Shown here one piece after another: positions 57,716 to 64,000 of a stretch of 64,000 bases of DNA. The stretch comes from Parapristionchus giblindavisi (taxonomy: Eukaryota; Nematoda; Chromadorea; Rhabditida; Diplogasteridae), in contig CALSFV010000055.1 in the NCBI GenBank assembly GCA_943737045.1, positions 186,001 to 250,000 on the forward strand. The letters are read 5' to 3'. The notes under the pieces were generated by a model. The model saw only the letters and a program-made list of their open reading frames with translations. It ran no database searches and was not told the origin of the DNA. The translations under genes were made by a program, and so were the position numbers. Each line of letters opens with the position of its first letter. Position 1 is the stretch's first letter.

Positions 57716-57925
57716 TTCTTTGTCTCGTTCTACCTATCAATCTATAATTCTAATTCTAAGCATATGTCCACATTCTAATTTATTCTCATCTCGACATCAA
57801 TTCATTTATACGTCATTTTCATTCTTCCTTTCCATAATATAATATAGAAGATCAAGTCCACTCTTCTCATATTCATTCTAAGATTTTAGATGATAGCAAA
57901 ATGTCCAATCTGCACTAGTGATACA

Positions 57926-58245
57926 TGCTCTGCAATTTTAGGTGGGCCAATAATTTGGTCGAACATTTTTGGGTGCCTAAAATTCGGCTACCAGACAAGC
58001 CCCACTTTTAAGTTGGGTCAATAATTTGGTGGTTGAGCCAATGATTTGGTTCGAAGTGGGGCTGTTATTTTAGTCTAAAATTTTAGCCCCACTTCGAACC
58101 AAATTATTGGCTCAACCACCAAATTATTGACTCGACTTTAAAAGTGGGGTTTGTCTGGTAGCCAAATTTTAGAGTCAACTTTTACGATCCACCAAATTAT
58201 TGGCCCCACTTCGACCAAATTATTGGCCCCCCTAAATTTGCGGAG
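57926..58245. mobile_element. Palindromic MITE, 320 bp
   Basis: Nearly complete inverted repeat: caattttaggtgggccaata ... caataatttggtggttgagc pairs with the mirrored half, so the whole unit folds into a hairpin. A 7-bp tgataca flanks it at 57919-57925 and 58246-58252. Repeated ccaataatttggt units in both orientations. Non-coding. Confidence 0.75.
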
Positions 58246-59119
58246 TGATACAGGAGGGGATACGAACGTTTCTCATCTATCTTACTCCATATTCAATCAT
58301 TCATTCTTATCTATGGCATATTCTTATTCAACTACCCTAATAGCTCGATATTCACACGCACTTTTAGCTCTTGCACACACATCTCCTGAGGGGAGAGGGA
58401 GAGGGAGAGGGAGGGGGGAGGAGAGGGAGAGAAGTAGAAGTATAAGTATGAGTAAGATGGATGATTCGTTGTTGTTAGTCAAATAGACAAACTTGCTTCA
58501 TCGTCAAATTCTGAGATGAGTTAACTAGTAGAAGATCATACCATTCCATTATGTTTACAATCTTTGCTAGTTAAATATTTCTAATATTGATCTCTGATCT
58601 TTGATCTTATCGTCAGTCAAATGTGTGTTTTGATCGTTGAAATTTAAAAGTCTTTTGTCAATCTCCCACGCCGTTTTTCTCACGAGCTTTCGTCAAGTTT
58701 CAACAAAAAACGAAAATGTATCGAATTTCTGTGTGGGAATGTCTAATTGTGGAGTAGAACTCTTGACCTGTCAAATGGAGAAACGAGACAATAATTATAC
58801 ATGGATTTGAGAGAGAGGGAGGGAGAGAGAGACGTAGATTAAGAGGTAGTGATAGACAGGATGGAGATGATAAGCTACATTCCTACGGTTATCGCTACTT
58901 TAGCGACGAACATCCTTGTATTCCCACATTGTCATCTCTCTTCCTTGAAATGATGGAATACAAAATAAGAACTTTTTGATATCGATTATTTGATTCCTTC
59001 ATTTTCTTTCATTCCAATCACATCGTCAACACTTTTTCTATAAGAACCACTGACTCCTTTGTTTCATTCGATATTTTATCGTATTAGACCATTCAATTTC
59101 TGTTGTGAAAGACACATTC

Positions 59120-59230
59120 CATGCTAATTTTACTCTCCGCATTGTAAATAATCTCTCGTAGACAAAGAAAGCGAGAGAGTGTGGCCAGAGGGGAGAGTTT
59201 CAAATTAGGTCGGGGCGTGTCTTTAATCGA
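59120..59230. repeat. Second copy of the 28700-28825 palindromic MITE family
   Basis: Shares ctctcgta, gcgagagagt, ggccagag.ggagagt, caaattagg and ggggcgtgt.tttaa in order with the intersectin intron 4 element; the internal hairpin is less perfect here. Confidence 0.55.
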
Positions 59231-61189
59231 ATATTCCCTTTGTCGATGTTCCGTCCTGTCGTATGTATACACATCAAAAGTTTTTTAAAACTATTTTGTA
59301 ACCTTATATTTCATTTAATTTTTTTCTATTTTCTCATTTGATTCATTCACAATATTTCTTCCGTATTCATTTCCCTTATTTTCAATCTTCTCTCAATTTC
59401 ATTTCCTCCATTCATATCTATTTCATCCTCTGTGTACATAGACACCCTCAGGCATGATAAAAGGCTAGAGCGACAGAGTGTCCAGACACTGATCAGGGTA
59501 GAGACACAGAGGAAAGAGGGGGAGACTAAATACTGTACAAATAGTCTGATAAGGATTAGTGCCAGTGGCTGATGATGAAGGTAGGAGGAAGGTTTTGTAG
59601 TTGAGTTGATTGGAGAGGGAGAGGGAGAGATCGAAGAGGGAGAGGGAGAGGTCCAGACCAGACACTATCGATAGAGATAGATCGTAAATATGTAGTTTAT
59701 ATCGGAACAATTAATTGGATGTCGTGGTGTTGGTGTGTAATAGTATGTGAAGAGAAGAGACTAGTTCAATTGAATAGAGAACGATATCTATTGATACTAG
59801 TTCCATCTCTAATGTACTAGATTGATACAGTAATCCTTTCACTTACAGCAATCTACACAAATCTACAGTAATCCTCTCTAACTTTCCTACAGTAACCTCA
59901 ATCGTGATCAGGGCGAACGATCTCCAATGAAGTTCATTTGAACGGACGAGGATTGTGAAAAAGAGACTGGGGAGAGGGAGGGAGAGGGAGGAAAAAGGAG
60001 AGGGAGAGAGGGGGGAAGGGATTGAAAGGGATGAGTAGGGTTTGGGTGTTGGTGGTTCATTTTGAGTCTTTCTTCTATTGACATATAGTTGTCCTTTCAA
60101 GTACCCCTTATTCTTCTTCTTCTTCTCTCTATTCATTCTCTTTCTTTCAACTCATTCTTCTCATTATGTAACACAGATTCTTTAACCTTTCCAAGCTCTT
60201 CCATTCCCAATTCAAAATCATTTCTACCAAGGATCTCCTGTAAGAATGAAGGAAGCCAACTGACAGTTTAAAATTTTTACTCACCGATTTGGATGAGATT
60301 TGTTTGATAAATTAACCACGGTATTTTGGTACATGTCTTTGTAAGCCAGACATGCGAGAAAACATTAATTTCAAGAGAGTTTCCATGATGAGCGATCGTT
60401 CTCATAGCGAAAGTGAAGTGAAGATTTTTATTTATTTATTTATTTATTTCTTTATTCCATCAAATATAATAATAAAAGGTGATATGTATAGGATCAGAAG
60501 AGGGATAGATGGATTTCCGTCGCATAAGGCGATTTCGGTTTTGGCTCGGTGGCAGTTTTTAAAGGGTGGGGGTTTAGGGACGAATACGAGAATCTTTAAT
60601 GATGAGGTTGGAGGGGAGATTTGATAACCCTGCACGGAAGGGTTTGGGGGGAGAAAAAACTAATTGGGAGGGGAGCGCATTCCAAGTATCTATACTTCTA
60701 GAGGCACATGTCGTATGGGTAGTAGAAATTCTATGTGGGAGAACAATACGAAGTGGATGAGATAGACGGTTGTGTTGTGAAGATTATTATAATAATAATT
60801 TGTATTCACGATAAATAAGCAAAGGTGATAAACAATAAATGAATGAATGTAGACGAGAAGAGTGTACTCTTGCAAGGGATTGTTATCATCATTGATCTGT
60901 AATCTTTACTCTATGAATTAGTCCAATTCCATTTCTTTGTCAATCATTCGTCATTTTATGTCTTCTCTATCTATTCTCACTATCTATCTTATCAATTGCC
61001 TAACAGATATTCTCTAATCTCACGTAGTCACAGTGTCCATGCCCGATCGTTTAAATGGTGTCCATCCCCGAGCAGTCAGTGTTATTCAACTTCCTTCTCG
61101 TATCATCTTTGCTTTTCATGTTTACTCAATGGCAATTCATAATCTCTCTTATCAATCAATGTTTATCCAGATATTGTTGATTCTCTCTA

Positions 61190-61305
61190 TAAAAAAGTCG
61201 AGGAAAGAAAAGAAAATCAGAGAAAACTCTCCTCGTTTTACACACTCTCTCGCCTCTTTTCATTTCTTTTCTTTTTATTTCATGACTTTTGAACAGAGCA
61301 TAACA
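61190..61305. repeat. Dispersed repeat shared with intersectin intron 36
   Basis: Matches about 43895-44010: aaaagaaaa..., actctcctcgtttt.acac followed by actctct.gcctctttt and ggcttttgaa-type segments in the same order. The family is unknown and ends were not defined. Confidence 0.5.
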
Positions 61306-63679
61306 AACTTTTCTCATCCCATTTCCTTGTCGAATTTTCTACTTTGACTGTCTAAATAGAATCAAAAGAAGGGGTTCTAGTCTTCTCTTCTTTCAATTCT
61401 TTCTTCTATTCTTCTAATCGTTCCCTTTAAGACTTTTCTTCTTCTTCTTCGTTCATTTGAAACCTAACCACTTTTTGAGTCTGATTACGTAAGGAAAGAA
61501 GAAGGAAGAACATTATTGATCTTTGATCTCTCTACATTATCATCAATTTTTCTGAACAAGCAATGTTTGAATAGAAAAGCACAATGTACTGATAAACTGT
61601 TTCCCTATTAGACATTATCTAATTTATTGATTGTCTAGAGATAACGAAACTCGCACATTTACGTCACACTTGAACCATTATCGGTACCTTACACTGTATT
61701 TCTCTCCTTCTACCTCTCCCTCGACGTTTCCTCTCCCTCCCCCTCAACCTCTACCTCTCTCTCCCTCTACCTCTCCTTCTCAGCTTCCGCTCAACCGCAC
61801 CCAATATCGTCGAATTGTGCATCTTTCAATTCTTCATCGTTTCTTATATAATATGTGTTTCCTTATCATTCATTGATTTCAATCAGACGATATATCATCA
61901 TCTCTTGTATCCTTATTACTTCATTGTTATCATTGACCTAACAGTGATCACCCATAGGACTTCGTGTGCCTTCAATAACGGATTGAACCTTTACATCGAT
62001 GTGGTACTCTTTTATGTGTCACTAGTCTTTTGCATTCTGTCTTTCATTTCCATTCTTTTTCTGATACTCACATAAAGACATTACTATTATTACATATCAT
62101 ATATTATATCTATGAATATCCATAAGAGTACATCCTGTCCACTGTCGATTAATCGTAACGAACACGTATAATATTTCTCTTTTCATTCTCTATTATCTCT
62201 CCCTCTCCCTCTCCTTCTCTCCCTCTCCTCCTCTCCCTCTCCCTCTGCCCCTTTTCTCCCTCGCTTCAGTGAATGTCAGGTACAAAATAATGATCGATGC
62301 ATTAAATCGATTGAAAAATATGATTGAGAATGAGAATATCGATTGGAACAATACTATGATCTATCATTCTATTGTTACTTTCTTATCACTCTTTCCTACT
62401 TTGTGGTGTGAATTTTGTAGTTGTTTACTTTTTAGACTTTTTTGTGTTTGTATGCGTATGAAATGTACTTTTTTTCCAGAATTGAAAGTGCCCATGATTT
62501 AAAAAAAACTTTTCACATTGACTCAAATAATGGCCACCGCAAAAGATCACGGAGTACATTACCCCTTGTTCCAAGTTACAATAGGAGCATAAGTTGCAAC
62601 GTCAGCCAAGAGTCATATTACACTTTGTCAACAGTTCTAACATATGGGACTTTTTTCGATTTGCATATTCAAGGCATTCAAAATTGTCTGTGACTGTCTG
62701 ATAATGTGTCTCTTTGATAGTAATTATAACAGATTGTATCAGTGATTGTATCATTTGTCGATCTTGCAATCTTTTATCACAAGGATATGAATCATTCTTT
62801 CTTATCAGCTGATTGTGTATTTGTCAATGGAGAAAAGAAGAAGATTCATATTCTCTTTCTGTCTAATAATATCTATACAACGTTGAGTTATTTCATTCCT
62901 TGAACTGTCTTGGAGTGTTGCGGTCGCTTTCTCTAAAGGTTAACTAGGCCACTCACTTATTAATCAGCTTGACCGATGCTTCTATCTTTCTTGAACTTTG
63001 ACTGAATAATCATAAGTGGCTTCTCCCTCTCCCCTTACTCTAGCCCTCCCTCTCCCTCTCCTTTTTCCTCTCCCTCTAGACATACTCGTCACCTTGAGAG
63101 TAGAGAGTATTGAATATGGCATTGGTTGTCTTCATTCACTACAACAAAATATGAAAGAGTGAGATGGGGGGGCGGAGTCAATATTGTCCCTTCCATCACT
63201 CTACAATGAAAGAACTCAGTCACATTTCGAAACATTCATAATTGGACAAACCCCCAAGAACTGTCTCCTCTTCAGATCAAATTAACAAGGAGATGTAGTT
63301 TAGAATAGGATAACCTTGTAAGAAAACGATTGGAAGGATTATGGGTAGTACTAAACCAGTGATAAGTATTGTAATTGGATGGATATATCGTAGTCGTATC
63401 TTCTCATCATTCACAATTATCGTATATCAGTTACGTCTATCTATCAACTCATAAGTTCTGCAATCCCTACACCATTTCTTATCCAAATCTCATCGAAATT
63501 TTCACAATAGATTAATAAAAATGATGTATGCATCTTGAATAACTCCCTCTATTTCCTCTTCTTCTTTCAATCATTCAATACAATCAATAACTTGAGTCAA
63601 TCATCTTCTTTTTCACTCAAATTCTTCAACTTTTCTCAATTCTTTAACAGCAGAACACTCGAAATATTTCTTTGCATCT

Positions 63680-63830
63680 CTCCCTCTACCTTTTACTTCT
63701 CCCTCTCCCTCTCCCTCTCCCTCTCCTTCTCCCTCTCCCTCTCCCTCTCCCTCTCCTTCTCCCTCTCCCTCTCCCTCTCCCTCTCCCTCTCCCTCTCCCT
63801 CTCCTTCTCCCTCTCCCTCTCCCTCTCATC
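63680..63830. repeat. (ctccct)n tract
   Basis: About 150 bp of hexameric ctccct with occasional ccttct variants; polypyrimidine on plus, just upstream of the possible CDS at 63896. Confidence 0.9.
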
Positions 63831-63895
63831 TTCACTCATCACTTCAACTAGTTACAAGTAGTTATAATCTCCTCTACAGTTTAGTTAATCCATCT

Positions 63896-64000
63896 ATGGA
63901 TTATCAACGTGAAAATGGTTCATTCGAATCGGAAGGATTTAACCCTATCAATCCCCCTCCCCCATACCCTCCCTCTCTCTCTTCCCTCTCCTCCTCCCTC
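63896..64000 (+). CDS. Possible start of a new gene (partial, runs off window)
   Basis: ATG at 63896 opens a frame that stays open to the window end (35 codons): MDYQRENGSFESEGFNPINP, then PPPPYPP and a Ser/Leu-rich stretch. Unlike neighbouring low-complexity frames the first 20 residues have ordinary composition, and the PPPPY motif would be a WW-domain ligand. After about residue 25 it merges into CT-rich DNA encoding Pro/Ser/Leu, which weakens the case. No family recognised. Confidence 0.35.
   Translation, partial: MDYQRENGSFESEGFNPINPPPPYPPSLSSLSSSL

Larger units (their letters stand above)
58253..63895. other. 5.6 kb without a recognised gene
   Basis: Alternating purine tracts (58390-58435, 58810-58850, 59610-59650, 59970-60015) and pyrimidine tracts (61700-61780, 62195-62255, 63030-63080) on the plus strand, simple tttatttattta at 60430-60455, and two dispersed repeats listed separately. 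Short coding-like frames after acceptor-like sites occur at 61036 (MPDRLNGVHPRAVSVIQLPS) and 62274, but none matches a family or joins into a convincing model. It could be upstream or intronic DNA of the gene entering at 63896. Confidence 0.4.

Noticed and set aside
56419..57778. Overlapping frames of 432-446 codons (Ser/Pro/Leu-rich on plus, Arg/Glu/Gly-rich on minus)
   Set aside because: CT-only DNA contains no stop codons in most frames; several frames on both strands are open at once, so there is no coding evidence.

Overview
The window looks like nuclear DNA of a free-living nematode. The support is indirect but consistent: a vitellogenin gene with a C. elegans-type VPE1/TATA promoter, start codons lying directly after pyrimidine-rich 3' splice sites (as expected for spliced-leader trans-splicing), very many small exons (60-180 nt) with short AT-rich introns, and Tc1-like and hAT-like elements. 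The many small exons and weak acceptors (ttgag, ttaag, attgtag) fit a diplogastrid such as Pristionchus better than Caenorhabditis, but the genus is inference.

Layout. 1-3599 (-): 5' part of a vitellogenin gene, with promoter at 3600-3700. 4589-6328 (-): a complete seven-exon gene for a small TCF20/RAI1-type extended-PHD protein. 6493-23382: a 16.9-kb transposon that is almost entirely one inverted repeat (arms about 5.1 kb, spacer about 0.56 kb), with terminal inverted repeats and a perfect 10-bp target duplication. Its right arm, but not its left, holds three later insertions: a 442-bp palindrome, a 1.69-kb hAT-like element, and a 3.9-kb Mutator-like element with a 9-bp target duplication that carries a spliced BAR-SH3 protein gene. 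23541-24798 (+): a SOSS-B/hSSB1-like OB-fold protein. The giant element therefore sits in what was a roughly 300-bp divergent promoter between the ePHD and SOSS-B genes.

26668-47727 (+): intersectin in about 48 exons (1,615 codons before the stop): two EH domains, a coiled coil, five SH3 domains, then DH, PH and C2 domains, i.e. the long form. Its introns have absorbed at least seven elements, including a 5-kb element with a hAT-like element nested inside it. 48723-51608 (+): EOGT, the ER-resident EGF-domain O-GlcNAc transferase (524 aa, 16 exons). A decayed Tc1-like element begins 9 bp after its stop codon. 53171-63895 has no gene I can recognise; it is dominated by polypyrimidine/polypurine tracts, a 21-bp minisatellite, a 1.25-kb CT-rich satellite with a 447-bp higher-order period, and small palindromic elements. 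A possible new CDS starts at 63896 and runs off the window.

The host genes are unrelated in function (yolk protein, chromatin reader, DNA repair, endocytic scaffold, glycosyltransferase) and do not form an operon. The most unusual content is the nested Mutator-like foldback transposon with a captured BAR-SH3 gene. Exon boundaries were read by eye from frame continuity and splice consensus; each of the four complete gene models sums to a multiple of three.
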